The notes beneath the pieces are model-generated. The model was not told the origin of the DNA, searched no databases, and saw only the letters and a list, made by a program, of their open reading frames with translations. A program made the translations under genes and the position numbers. Positions 19,001 through 26,792 of a stretch of DNA of 63,541 nt are shown in pieces. Positions within the stretch are counted from its first letter, which is position 1. Each line of letters begins with the position of its first letter. Source of the DNA: Candidatus Helarchaeota archaeon. Its GTDB lineage: Archaea; Asgardarchaeota; Lokiarchaeia; Helarchaeales; HEL-GB-A. The DNA is taken from the NCBI GenBank assembly GCA_016840125.1, contig JAEOSY010000378.1:1-63541 (forward strand), in the 5' to 3' direction.

Positions 19001-20721
19001 AAGTCATACGTTGTGTCATAGTTCTTTCCCCAAGTGATCGTGGCAACAGGTAGTCTGTTGAGAATATCAATATTTCGAACTACTGTTTTAATGGCTCCTT
19101 GATCATCAATTAAAGTCAGTTTAATCGGATATGTTCCTTGATTAATAAACTTGTATGTGGGAGATTTCTCCCGGGAAGTAGTTCCATCCCCAAAATCCCA
19201 AATATAGGTGAAGTTATAGGTGTAATTACTCCCCATATATACATAGTTATTGAATCCTTCAGTATCTATGGCTGACTCCTGTAAATTTGTCAGGTAGAAG
19301 GTAATTTCCTGCTCCGTATAATATTCAGAGATTATTGGGTTTAAATTATCTCCGATGGTGTAGTTTTCCCAGGTATATCCCACTGCATCAATATAAACAC
19401 TGGAATTTGTTTCAATTTTGAATTCATCCACACCCATTCCTCCCGTTCCCATTGGAAATTCGTTGCTAGCATTACCATTAATATACACCTTGAACGTCTG
19501 TAACGATAACCCTTGATACGCAATCGTGTTGTTCTCTCGGAAATCAATTCGAATATGATACCATTCATCATTCGAAGGCGTAATATTGACTTGGGACGTG
19601 ATATTCGTGGCGCCAATAAACCAGCTCCCCTCTTTTTGGGAGAGCCCAAAAGTATCCCCTAAGAGAAAAGTGCCGCCTACGTTATTATTTTCCGTCTTAT
19701 ACCAGAATTCAATCGTACCATACTGCTGCTGCGCGAAGAGGTTTTCCATTCCACATTCATAGGATTCATTTTCATATTCCATTTTGACAAGTTGTCCATG
19801 GGCTTCTATGTCATGCTCCACTTCTATTCCCTTTCTAACACTCACGAGTTTAAACCAGTCAATGGCAATGGGCGCGCCATCAGACACCCCTACAATAGAA
19901 AGATCAGAATCCACGACTTCAATTACCACGCCATAGCAGGACGTCCCCTCATATAGGACATGATCTGTAACATTCAGCAGTTTTATCCACTGGTCCGCAG
20001 CATAATATAACTTATACAAGCCAGGTGTAAATCCACCGATTATACCATTTCCATTTGAAATATTAAAGTCAATTTGAAGATTAGAGGAGATGTTATCAAC
20101 AACCCAAGTAAGACTGTCTTCAGCAGTCAAATTTAGATAACTGCCGCTCACCGTATATCCATCCACAAAGACTAAGTCCGAGGGGGTATCATTTCGAATA
20201 TAGAAATTGCTGAAGTCATTATAATCGACCCAACCAGTCGGTTTGCTGCCGGTGCTATCCGTTTCAAACGTGTAGGTGGCATCGTAATAATCGCCGGATG
20301 AAAACCCAATGTTAAATTCGGGGGCGTCATTGATAATCTCGATGATGATCCAATCGGAATCTTCCTCACCCGATCCAAGGGCGTTCAAGGTTACATTATA
20401 AAAGCCTTCACATAGGTACGTATGGGAAAAATTAGCCGTTAGACTTATTTGAAATGTCCCATCACCGAAGATGACGTACGTTTCAAGGGAATCTGTAACA
20501 CGATAAGTAAAGTTGATGAGTTCGCCCACATCAGCTCTGTACATAAAATGTCCATTGAGTTGGCCCGTATATTCCGCGTTACAATAAAATGAATCGACAC
20601 TTGGTGCAGCAGCCGCAGGATTATATAGATGTAAAAATTCCGCTGATATAAGAATAACTAGAAAGAACATCGCAGCGATCTTCAGTTTCTGATGTTTTTT
20701 AAGGAATATGATGCGCTCCAT
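10006..20721 (-). CDS. Giant surface protein with PKD, LamG-like and thrombospondin-3-like repeats
   Basis: A 3571-residue secreted or surface protein. ATG 20721 is chosen because it lies one base after the stop of the upstream gene, follows a GGAGGAGGAGG SD and begins a clean signal/anchor segment (residues 13-30). PKD domains carry WDFGDG-type motifs (about 19.2, 17.6 and 15.2 kb, and FGDGTFQ at 20.5 kb). They alternate with LamG/concanavalin-like modules (EFWLRT-type strands), five of which end in a Y-x-DAVG-x-TWD-like motif. Residues about 2290-2510 and 2645-2850 hold thrombospondin-3-like calcium repeats (DTDNDG, DTDGDG). The last 388 residues contain two hydrophobic clusters (about 3184-3270 and 3370-3571) that anchor it in the membrane. 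Many N-x-S/T sites suggest glycosylation. Likely role: adhesion or cell-surface architecture. Confidence 0.88.
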   Translation of the reverse strand: MERIIFLKKHQKLKIAAMFFLVILISAEFLHLYNPAAAAPSVDSFYCNAEYTGQLNGHFMYRADVGELINFTYRVTDSLETYVIFGDGTFQISLTANFSHTYLCEGFYNVTLNALGSGEEDSDWIIIEIINDAPEFNIGFSSGDYYDATYTFETDSTGSKPTGWVDYNDFSNFYIRNDTPSDLVFVDGYTVSGSYLNLTAEDSLTWVVDNISSNLQIDFNISNGNGIIGGFTPGLYKLYYAADQWIKLLNVTDHVLYEGTSCYGVVIEVVDSDLSIVGVSDGAPIAIDWFKLVSVRKGIEVEHDIEAHGQLVKMEYENESYECGMENLFAQQQYGTIEFWYKTENNNVGGTFLLGDTFGLSQKEGSWFIGATNITSQVNITPSNDEWYHIRIDFRENNTIAYQGLSLQTFKVYINGNASNEFPMGTGGMGVDEFKIETNSSVYIDAVGYTWENYTIGDNLNPIISEYYTEQEITFYLTNLQESAIDTEGFNNYVYMGSNYTYNFTYIWDFGDGTTSREKSPTYKFINQGTYPIKLTLIDDQGAIKTVVRNIDILNRLPVATITWGKNYDTTYDFKDDLNGDPPDEWNTHGDIKVIDFKEGFSKVVEIDNREGGLGLMSVKTIGYFGNDIEFWIYFSDVNKDEFYFYAEDWETIIDDTVTEPWPHRPDGYNPTMAGFGFAQGGWKFYDMPSDSWTNISNLYVPGSNEWVHVRLNFDSLFLFGLYINGNTSATHLKSGLKPARIVIYTTSDSHIFLDSFGFTSDPAYERGDNKPDEILKYPGTWDFKNIPDGDVAFDDTLQLSALGPWIFTSNNFGEIADDCAARIIPELDGHYKILELYDDNPTDIIQASLLDFSDPTYGSIEFWLRTNYRSQGLMMAFGYEVFDSGIWLGSDGNWWYMNGGVKTMITGVPLLQNNMWHHLRIDFDCRDIGGYLGLNADQFYFWVDGIISNSGQAFNFDHDVSNFKWNIWSTEEAGTHHSIYLDAVGVTWDPAYTLGENLVPRQGVDAGTELLISGKYSEVSAYSDSLRFYWDFGDNQTAIGQTVLHTYQTPGRYRVHQTTIDSNGDYIEDEVYINVENRLPEVSLAYNYLGNTTYDFDTGVIGQCPIDWLGESTLVETLGGFRNVVEIEALSTTNFYHQLPESNQTSGTVELWLYTDDLQMTSIGISLEVLGLETYNNTPFYGWSDFSLNYLDTTTASTYDISVDFNISSPTFGLVYTNIPITFEDGYTLSEDQWTHLRVDFCTDGSGYLGLAEDTYKIYLDGHASQVLPLKNTTYFDTNYIWGIRLYGAYVATHGNWGFNGLGGNVYIDNVGFSWDSNYTVGENILSGLLMQFNEGETVMLEAFADDSPVDLTQLIYSWGPPTTNVDDLEDMGFLYSHNFVDEDDGDGLEGSSLISFVSDRHNAWDVYSLPFEINNVLPNLTIHSPRIGANLSVAIYRDALDGANFTVDILGDGLNETEYYFAWNNTFNWINHTLMFFELDLARDWEILVNQTYREGGQQEFYLIFTFENGQQIAQSFTFNGSVGEWTLNLWDLFINAANNLSRAPITFTATIADPSNDQIDLVMDYTIQSNYEIDYVGVPYTKYFTSLGTPDDVICELKVYEIIGVKYAQVSFIETIDNHWDADLRSGNFPVSYDINFDADMTDIDIDQVTAGIFAAEGITSLTPNPQRNQFINATYAEFNPSCQAQSLTIGFNVSTNFKFANLAPAIRIIAPFNITEDQEYTYQAAIDDFNNDSLTVDFYFGINDGIAGQTNYTGLDLGNNTYGLNFTYTNKGNYIITVIASDGITQSKAIQLISVENSPPFAELRITPNITKEGDPISFEVDIADSESDVNTSRVYWDFGDGYYSTERSPRHAYAHSGNYTIEFYIKDDNGLSFSVGENITIYDAAPEILGPFSLTVIEGDSFLFDVEVLEGPKDFLMNYTWDIYKANLIYNATYNFMNVSDGAIPGAPFEGFNVTPGINYQVVNNISGHVKVLELVDNTNVSRGEWRVTYGDNQSRNGTIEFWLRTTYLEQNTTNFYINLLESGVGVIPIVISDNGTWKYNNLYDGNITEITNLPMFTSKKWHHIRIDYECSNGSYSGLGENQWRLIVDGISSPDLPFQFGMAPMNESTYLDTLQISSTNATHISLYCDAIGYYDGTASYQIGDNIEPVYISQDYVETLYGEKPSRVFNEGTYLVNLTVENELTSNAVFTLEVVNIAPMVSVSPRTYYGDYAGYVDVTAYAWDSVVDSDVLEFEWFVDGTRTFIESGTLTSTISVFCNSSGITKGHVIVRDELDLSSSMEFLVRKFIDTNGDGLTVEQEYMWGLNASDPDPDGDNLRNFFELVAHPMGVSTDPFDNDTDDDWLVDGWENETQIGEWFIGTNPIDNDTDDDNLIDGLEYFGWSVSIYINNTEIINTYSSDPFVLDTDNDGVLDDVEYEYGTNPRDSDTDNDYLSDYKEIYVTGTDPRYYDKDEDGLWDGFELRIGTHTDKADTDGDGIQDSLEYFGYLGHKTDPLCQDTDHDFLSDSEEKVNIKEKIKGRMTVDSSVKLRFPDDFKKAAEASLGFTLAYGETATEISDFTVQITRPDANLRIFRKKYELNGTQRYISETIDIKDIIERNRLSYHGNYKLKVIYADTTHSDLCLEEYGLSVVRYLNPNDNDFDNDGIMDGVEKKLIVRRIDAFEYGDLPNLTADTDPTTDSSVPLTISDIGIVYDAEMNFSIVCGQPLVGNGSVYVEVIKKELDTRKEDSILLQESVPFSTNDNFNEDYYVDLSGLFPYNYDGEYEIYINIFDNVNNTDVFNLTNIKITADSYWDATSSDTDAWITRPDRWDTDGDGWSDKYEIVRPQPTNPLAWDTDGDGVKDSWDVDPLYDLVLEINLKEGKISSLGLWDATWRKKPYLQLTVSFSYKGEDVAIATPHTRARSSSKYYRVKLFGVTIAKHKYYRRATFNDKYTIDISDSIFSSKRFKFELWDEGTEPIDWWWDTKKMSSSLTYRPAGKTRDVPYSITRTSGGHEIKAELTLRGLERVNTIAIHANETVFNGHYNTRDRMHIYEITVNNVAGGPFEVGKNYMLIPNEIFIKTELNSIVRDKNTLGNHTILREGKFTSLDRDDLPREASNIIESFYQITCTLAEAMQILNMTLYGLINDTTGETAVINQYASTKEDNFRAEMMNLHPHVLGCISTLNPYVSGRQGSMPKDFGRWLADIFAAIGQFLVDVLTAVVNVIKAVVSAIISAIVFLITLLIKAILLILIWILFAITLLVTVITFALYIPVVAIMTAGTNMRCNFQFNTFTIYGEVPVSHGYEVSSTYNDFIGCDIPSLVKFTEFNTTRYETEQNFFSSTSLLPPPEFFESINKTLGDAYSGGIGGKSVKTDYVGTGWDFLQGMEDILGVVGTATGILGPSIAIADELTGVEKVATIIVGVAAGFGMLIALATIFTQRDLTLLYCAGTLVGSLIITGVLLLVASILGSKGVNPKGLFNKIFGSTGFSATTLIIDVVAAIFALYMIFDNLLGGEFQDPIALGLEAIHMAGFLGVGLGAIGFVTVDKPGTKDLAILFCVALSAMANIITILVCLVCLIRAFMGSTG

Positions 20722-20722
20722 A

Positions 20723-22174
20723 TTAGACTCCTCCTCCTCCGGATTTTTTCGAGATTTTTTCCAATGCTTTGGATAGAGCTGGATATAATGTGTGGAAAAT
20801 CTGCCGTTGGGGTTCTCGCATCCCATGAGTGGGGCAATTTACGAAAAGAATCACCCAGGGACCTTTAGTAATAACGCGTTCCGGTTTTTGTACTCTTTGC
20901 CCGCAGACTCTACAGCGGAGGACCTGCTCCGCGACTTCCTTAATCCATTCATTACTAATCACAAGAGGGAGCTTGGTAGTATAACTTTTATTATCCGTGG
21001 GACAGACGATTTTTAAGACCGCATTACTTGCCGACACTTGTAGAGACATCACGACCCCTGGAACGCCACAGGTCGGACATTCCAACCAACTTGGGGTAAG
21101 TGTTTCGGGGGGTGTCACCGCTGGGATTGCAGCTGGCGGAGCTACGCCAGTCTCCGGAGATTCAGAGGGCTCCTCGGCTAACGCTCTTCGCTTCGCCTCC
21201 ATCTTCTTAGCCTCTATCAGTCTTCTCTTTTCTGCCATTATTCGCTCTACTCGCAGCTTCTCCGCTTCAACCCGCTTCGCTTTTAGCTTTTCTTCTCTTC
21301 GTCTCTCTAATTTCCCTTTGATTGTATCCACATAGTAATTTCGGTGATAGAGGTAATCCCCAGCTACCACACTCAACGCGATGACTCCGAGGGCGAGGAG
21401 GATTGAACTTTCCGGGATGGGAAACACGCTATCCGCAATGTTACTCATCCATCCCGTAGTACTGGTGTTTAACCAATCCAAGATGAGATCACATTGTGCA
21501 TATGACAAATTAAAATACCCTATCAAGACAGAAATACTGGCTAAATCATTTGTGAGCGCGGCATACCAAAGGTCAGGCGACTCTGCTAGAAATGAATAGG
21601 GATCATTTGGATTCCAAAGTGCCGCACATTGGGCTAAACTTAAGTTAGAGGGATTCGCATGTGAGGTCATGTTCAGATCGCAAAAAGGAGCGAGACTATC
21701 AAAATCTACGTCCCCCACTTTTTCAGCTCCCATCTCCTCAATAATACTCCCAACAATTGGAACATCTATGTGAGGAAACCAGTCGTTCGCCCATTCTGCA
21801 TAAAAAATTTCCTCCTCCGTTGGTAATTTATCCCCAAGCAAACCACTTAACGGATTTTGTTCGATTTCCGCAAGAATTCCAGTAAAAATATCTTCAGAAT
21901 TCTCTTTTGAATAGATTAGAACATCTGGGAGTTCCGCTTGACGGGGCTGGCCAAAAATGGCAACAACTATGATTAAGAAAATTGATGCAACAAGTAAGAG
22001 ATTGAGTATTCTTTTCCTATTTTTTGGCGATAATAAAACGCTCTTCGAACTCTTCACTAATGCTCTATTAACAGGAAGCCCCTTAAAGTTGCTCCGTAAT
22101 TTATTCTTCAGTTTATCCTTTAAGTTCAAGTTGTCCGGTTTTTTCTTACTAGATCTAACTTTGACCATTCCCAT
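20723..22174 (-). CDS. Membrane protein with extracytoplasmic domain and cytoplasmic zinc ribbons
   Basis: A 483-residue protein that I cannot assign to a named family. A basic N-terminus leads to a transmembrane helix (about 55-72), then an extracytoplasmic region of about 190 residues with N-glycosylation sites and Cys residues. A second helix (about 260-280) is followed by a highly charged coiled coil rich in Arg, Lys and Glu (about 285-345), a Pro-rich linker, and two Cys4-type modules (CPTCG with KIVCPTD; CRVCG with NCPTHG). ATG 22174 is preferred; TTG 22177 and ATG 22168 are alternatives. It ends one base before the giant surface protein start, so the two are translationally coupled and probably physically linked. 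Confidence 0.75.
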   Translation of the reverse strand: MGMVKVRSSKKKPDNLNLKDKLKNKLRSNFKGLPVNRALVKSSKSVLLSPKNRKRILNLLLVASIFLIIVVAIFGQPRQAELPDVLIYSKENSEDIFTGILAEIEQNPLSGLLGDKLPTEEEIFYAEWANDWFPHIDVPIVGSIIEEMGAEKVGDVDFDSLAPFCDLNMTSHANPSNLSLAQCAALWNPNDPYSFLAESPDLWYAALTNDLASISVLIGYFNLSYAQCDLILDWLNTSTTGWMSNIADSVFPIPESSILLALGVIALSVVAGDYLYHRNYYVDTIKGKLERRREEKLKAKRVEAEKLRVERIMAEKRRLIEAKKMEAKRRALAEEPSESPETGVAPPAAIPAVTPPETLTPSWLECPTCGVPGVVMSLQVSASNAVLKIVCPTDNKSYTTKLPLVISNEWIKEVAEQVLRCRVCGQRVQKPERVITKGPWVILFVNCPTHGMREPQRQIFHTLYPALSKALEKISKKSGGGGV

Positions 22175-22331
22175 CAACTTTTCACATTATGTTTAAAAAA
22201 AAGGATTTCTTTAGCTAATTTCAAAACAGTTGATCGAAAACTTAAATCTTTTTATTAGAGAATTATTATTCAAAATGCATACAATAATTCCGTAAAAGAT
22301 TCTATTATTTACTGTATCTCCATAAAGTGAA

Positions 22332-23621
22332 ATGAGAGGACTGGTAAAATTGCGTTTAAATTATACTTTTTATCCGACCATAAATGTGTTAGAGAGTAAG
22401 GAAGAAACTGAATTTCGGAAAGAAGTTCGTGATTGGGTAATGCAAAAAGTTTATCCAGAGGCAGATCGCATTGAACATGAGAAACTATTTCCCCGCCACC
22501 TATTCAAAGAAATGGGTAATCGTGGATATCTTAAGGTGCTTTTTCCCAAGTCTATAGGAGGTACCGAAAAAGGAATTAAATTTGGAATAATTCTCGCAGA
22601 TGAAATTTCATGGTGCATGCGAGCTCTTACCGCCGCGTTGGACTGTTCGATTTTCTGCTCCATTCCAATAATACGATTTGGCTCTGAAGCACAGATCAAG
22701 AAATATTTACCTGGAATTTTATCTGGGGAGCGTATCGGCGCAATTGGGATGACTGAGCCCGGGGCAGGCAGCGATGTGATCGGCTCGATGCGAACAGTAG
22801 CCAAACAAGACGCTAACGGTGATTATATCGTGAATGGCGAAAAGCGGTTCATTACCAATGGCTCTGAAGCTGATATTATAACTCTCTGGGCCATCACCGA
22901 TACAAATGTTCCCGGCCATGTAGGTATGTCTGCATTCGTCGTCGAAAAGGGTTATGAAGGATTGGAAATTGTAGGGGATTTTAACCTCATGGGTGTCTAT
23001 GGGTTGAAAAATACCTATATGAAATTCAATAATATGAAGATCCCTAAAGAGAATATCTTGGGACAGGAGGGACTGGGGACCAAAATACTATTGGATGAGC
23101 TGGATAGCGAACGAACGCTCGCGGCAGCGGGTTCCTGCGGTCTTGCGAGGCGGGCTATTGAGATTGCCGCTAAGCATGCCAATAAACGGATGCAATTTAA
23201 GAAACCAATCCGATTTTTCGAGAAAATGAGTTTTGAAATCGCAGATATGGCCATAAAACTTGAGGCTGCAAGGAATCTGGTTTATCAGGCGGCATGCGCG
23301 ATAGATGCTGGCTTGGATGCGTCCAAAATAGGAGCGATCGCAAAAGTTTATGCATCCGATATTGCTTTCGAGTGTGCTCATGCGGCCCTTCAGATCTGTG
23401 GTGGGCTTGGCTATATGAAAGGTGAATGGGATGAGAAGAGCGGCAAATATCTGCTCCCAAACGGTTCTCAAGCATATGTTGCTGAAAGGATATTCCGAGG
23501 TTCCCGTTTATCTTCAATAGTTGCGGGCACAAATGAAATACTCCGCTATCTCATTCAACGGGAAGTGTTCCACGAAATGCAGCTGAAAAAACCTGGTGAA
23601 AGTGATAACTGGGGCGATTGA
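22332..23621 (+). CDS. Acyl-CoA dehydrogenase (isovaleryl-CoA dehydrogenase-like active site)
   Basis: A 429-residue FAD acyl-CoA dehydrogenase that introduces a 2,3 double bond into acyl-CoA. Family motifs are GAIGMTEPGAGSD (137-148), the FAD-binding Trp/Thr strand region and QICGGLGYMKGEW (354-366). The usual catalytic Glu in YEGT is replaced: the segment reads SIVAGTNE, with Ala398. Glu260 in LDSERTLAAAG aligns with the alternative base used by isovaleryl-CoA dehydrogenases. There is an extra stretch of about 18 residues between GYM and the YVAERIFRG helix. An electron-transfer flavoprotein would be needed but none is in view. The gene is monocistronic. Confidence 0.92.
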   Translation: MRGLVKLRLNYTFYPTINVLESKEETEFRKEVRDWVMQKVYPEADRIEHEKLFPRHLFKEMGNRGYLKVLFPKSIGGTEKGIKFGIILADEISWCMRALTAALDCSIFCSIPIIRFGSEAQIKKYLPGILSGERIGAIGMTEPGAGSDVIGSMRTVAKQDANGDYIVNGEKRFITNGSEADIITLWAITDTNVPGHVGMSAFVVEKGYEGLEIVGDFNLMGVYGLKNTYMKFNNMKIPKENILGQEGLGTKILLDELDSERTLAAAGSCGLARRAIEIAAKHANKRMQFKKPIRFFEKMSFEIADMAIKLEAARNLVYQAACAIDAGLDASKIGAIAKVYASDIAFECAHAALQICGGLGYMKGEWDEKSGKYLLPNGSQAYVAERIFRGSRLSSIVAGTNEILRYLIQREVFHEMQLKKPGESDNWGD

Positions 23622-23668
23622 AGGATTAATGAAATCATAAAATTCTATACAAAGGATGAATTGAAATA

Positions 23669-24652
23669 ATGGTCGAAGAGTATACCATCGGATTAAGTGT
23701 TAGTTTAGTTCTAGGGATAATTTTCTTTCTTTTGGACTACTCTAGTGAAGGTCGATGCTTCAAATGCAATAAAGGACGATTGAACGAAATCATTCTCTCT
23801 TTAATAGCTGGTGTTTCAGTTACCTATTTCTTTCTGGAACTGCTTCCCCGAATTACTGCAGATCCTTCTGAACCGTGGCCCCTAGCTTGGTTCGAAATGC
23901 TCCCGTTTCTCCTCATTTTGACGGGCTTTGTTTTTATTCATTTCAGTGAGAAGTGGATCTTACAGAGAGTTGAGCATAAAACTCGGGAAAAGCTCATCGA
24001 CTTAAAAAAGATTGAGACGCGATTAGAAAAAGAAGAAGATAATATAAGAGATTATATTGGCACTGAAATAATTAAGGAAGATTGGGAAAATTTGGCAACT
24101 CTCAAACGTCTTGCGGAAATCGCAGCTAAAAAACATCACAAGGAGATTGAACTACAACACCAAGAACAGGCGTTGAAAAAAAAGTTATCAGAACATCTGT
24201 ATAAAGATTTGGATGCAATTCATGCTGGGAGCAATTTTGTTTATCATTTCCTAATTGGCTTGATTATTGTTAGTTTAGCAATGATGGAAATTATTCCTGC
24301 GATTTTATTCTTCATCTTCGCTTTCTTTAAAGCGGAGGTATCCAATATTACCAATCGACATGTGGAAATTGAAGGATTGGTATTTCATGTGGGTTTGGGA
24401 CAGAGTAAATTAAGAAAAGTCATCTTTACTGCTTCGATATTATTTGGGATAATTACAGGTTTAATTATTGAACTATTTTATCAGATTCCAGATATGATTA
24501 CATTATTCTTACTTGCATTTATTTCAGGGACTATTCTCTACATAACTATACGCGAAGTTATTCCTGAAAAAGGTGAAGGAAAACCATTATATTTTCTTGT
24601 TGGTGTTATCTTATTTGGAATTATATCCCTCTCTCTCTACTTTTTATTTTAG
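23669..24652 (+). CDS. ZIP-like metal transporter homologue (divergent)
   Basis: A 327-residue membrane protein with seven or eight helices and a long charged cytoplasmic loop (about residues 105-185). The segment SLIAGVSVTYFFLELLPR (45-62) and the C-terminal LAFISGTILYITIREVIPE resemble helices of ZIP-family and ZIP-like transporters, including the Pro-rich helix ends. The His residues expected in the ZIP metal site are sparse. I therefore call it ZIP-like with a moderate certainty; a transport substrate cannot be named. It starts 47 bp after the acyl-CoA dehydrogenase gene on the same strand and might share its transcript. Confidence 0.55.
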   Translation: MVEEYTIGLSVSLVLGIIFFLLDYSSEGRCFKCNKGRLNEIILSLIAGVSVTYFFLELLPRITADPSEPWPLAWFEMLPFLLILTGFVFIHFSEKWILQRVEHKTREKLIDLKKIETRLEKEEDNIRDYIGTEIIKEDWENLATLKRLAEIAAKKHHKEIELQHQEQALKKKLSEHLYKDLDAIHAGSNFVYHFLIGLIIVSLAMMEIIPAILFFIFAFFKAEVSNITNRHVEIEGLVFHVGLGQSKLRKVIFTASILFGIITGLIIELFYQIPDMITLFLLAFISGTILYITIREVIPEKGEGKPLYFLVGVILFGIISLSLYFLF

Positions 24653-24736
24653 CAAGAACTGCTCAAGTTTTTGAGTTTTTTTAAAAATTGAATTGAATTT
24701 TTTAACCTAGAAAAAGAAAAAAGATATGTTATTAAA

Positions 24737-26686
24737 TTAATATGGAATAGTAACGGAAATATTGGATTTCCGCCAGATGGCATACTCTATCTTATAGTCA
24801 CCTACATTTTTCTTATTAATGAAGTTCAATTCTCCTACATAGGATTCACCAGGGAGTAAGCCCATTTGTAGTACATTTTGATTGAAGAATAACACCTGAG
24901 TACCAAGGTCATCCGGTTCATCCCCTAAAAACGCTCCAAGGGCGGGCACCGCGGCGGTAAGCATGTCATAAAATTCATAAATTGTATCATCATAAGCAGT
25001 TAGATCAGGTAAGGAGATGTCCTCAGAGATGTCTTCCCCTATTACTCCAAGAAACTGCATTGCTGAATCCACATCGCCTGAATACGTTTCCCATTCATAC
25101 ATTGACGTTGCGATAAGGAGCCACTTCCTAAGAGTTCCCCAAGTCGCTTGCCCCGCGGGTTGATATAGATATTTTTCGTCTTCATCAAACGGCTTGGTAT
25201 CACCGGAGTCAAAATGAGTAAAAACATCGCTATTTTTAATCCAAACGTTTTGGTCACCACGAATTGCAGAAATTGTAAGCACTTCATCATGACCTCCTTC
25301 CCCCGGTTGATAGCCCCCAGACTCCTTAATACAATGGATATGCCTATAAACAACTGCAAATTGAGGCCAATCTATAGGAAAATCATAAGAATCACTGAGC
25401 AAGGCGCCAGCCTTTTTAATCCTTATTCTCCAGAAACCAGGTCTGATATATCTAGGGATGGAGGCTTTCAAGGATACTGGACTTAAGCATTCAGCTCTAC
25501 TCACAAATGAATAGGTCTGAATATCATTTTTAATTCTCACCCATTGTACAACGTGTTGCTTATCTTCCTCAAAATTATCGCCATGAATAATGATATCATT
25601 GCCTGGTTCTGGATTCGCCTGCAGATAATAACCGCTTGAACCATGAACATAAATCCGATCAATAATCGGTTGATTATAAGGTTTTATACCCACAGGAAAG
25701 GGTAGAAAATTCGAATCACCATTATCGCGCGCTGATATTCGCAATTTCCATAGCCCAGGTTCTATACCCTGAATGGAAAAACTTAATTTACCATTTTCTA
25801 AGCGGAATGGAGTTTTTGTATAAGACGACTCCTGTTCATTTCCCGTTTCAGGAAATATCTGTATCTTATTTGCCGGCATATTTGGGTCAAATCCTGAACC
25901 CTCTATTTTGATTTCTTCAAGATCAGGAGGATACCCATTCTCTGGTGTGGGTGGATGAAGGGTAGTGATATTCACTAACAATTTGACAATTATAGGAAAG
26001 GGATCCGATTTAATTCCACTCTTTTCGACATGCAACATCCAAGCCCCGTGTAATAAATCCATTGGCAACCTAAAAACCAGCTTACCTGGCTCACTCATTG
26101 TTACATTTACTTCATGTCTCACTTTTCTGTCAGCGGCATCAATAGGATTAACATGTTCGAGGATGATTTTGTTGGTAAGGGGCGAACTGGTAAACCCAAA
26201 TCCATGGATTGTTATTGTTTGACCGATTTCTAAACCTTCTTCTGGTGAGGGGGTGATCCCTGCGATTTGAATTCTAGCTAACGTTCCCGCCATTTCTTCT
26301 AAAATTTCCATGTAGTTCTGCTTAACACTTATTTTCATATTAGGTAGTGATATAGGATCCATACTCCCCGGTAGCCCTACGGCGTCCTCATTCATATGTT
26401 CCCGACGAATATTTTCAGGGATTTCTTTATAATCCTCTGAAATTTTAAACAAAATATCTTGAATCTTTGGATTTTTCTCCAGCCTCTTCCTAAAAATCTG
26501 GTCCAGCTTATTCTTATCTCCTGAACCCGCTTTATACCGATTCACTAACCGTGCAATTACTGGAAGAAGGATATTTTTCCGAATTCCTTTTTTCACAGAT
26601 TTTTTAAGGGCTTCTTTTCTTTTTTCTTCACTTGCAGGCGTCCTTTTTCTTTCCCTTCGGCGCCTTTTTCTAATTATTCTATCCAT
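24737..26686 (-). CDS. Protein with IPT/TIG-like beta domains, no signal peptide
   Basis: A 649-residue protein. ATG 26686 is chosen because GAGGT lies nine bases upstream; the TTG 26701 adds five residues only. Residues 1-60 are strongly basic (RKRRRRERKR) and helical. Three immunoglobulin-like IPT/TIG-type domains follow, marked by ITIHGFGFTSSP, IKIEGSGFDPNMP and IIIHGDNFEED. The last 250 residues form an unrecognised domain with many aromatic and acidic residues. There is no signal peptide or transmembrane helix, which is unusual for IPT-like domains, so it may bind nucleic acid or a membrane surface from the cytoplasm (inference). Confidence 0.65.
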   Translation of the reverse strand: MDRIIRKRRRRERKRTPASEEKRKEALKKSVKKGIRKNILLPVIARLVNRYKAGSGDKNKLDQIFRKRLEKNPKIQDILFKISEDYKEIPENIRREHMNEDAVGLPGSMDPISLPNMKISVKQNYMEILEEMAGTLARIQIAGITPSPEEGLEIGQTITIHGFGFTSSPLTNKIILEHVNPIDAADRKVRHEVNVTMSEPGKLVFRLPMDLLHGAWMLHVEKSGIKSDPFPIIVKLLVNITTLHPPTPENGYPPDLEEIKIEGSGFDPNMPANKIQIFPETGNEQESSYTKTPFRLENGKLSFSIQGIEPGLWKLRISARDNGDSNFLPFPVGIKPYNQPIIDRIYVHGSSGYYLQANPEPGNDIIIHGDNFEEDKQHVVQWVRIKNDIQTYSFVSRAECLSPVSLKASIPRYIRPGFWRIRIKKAGALLSDSYDFPIDWPQFAVVYRHIHCIKESGGYQPGEGGHDEVLTISAIRGDQNVWIKNSDVFTHFDSGDTKPFDEDEKYLYQPAGQATWGTLRKWLLIATSMYEWETYSGDVDSAMQFLGVIGEDISEDISLPDLTAYDDTIYEFYDMLTAAVPALGAFLGDEPDDLGTQVLFFNQNVLQMGLLPGESYVGELNFINKKNVGDYKIEYAIWRKSNISVTIPY

Positions 26687-26792
26687 TTTGTTATACCTCA
26701 ATCTTTATAGTTTCATTTTCAATTTATTTCTTTCAGGATATTTTTAACTTTTACTCAGAACTTTTAATTAGCATTGTTGTTTTTACATCTAA

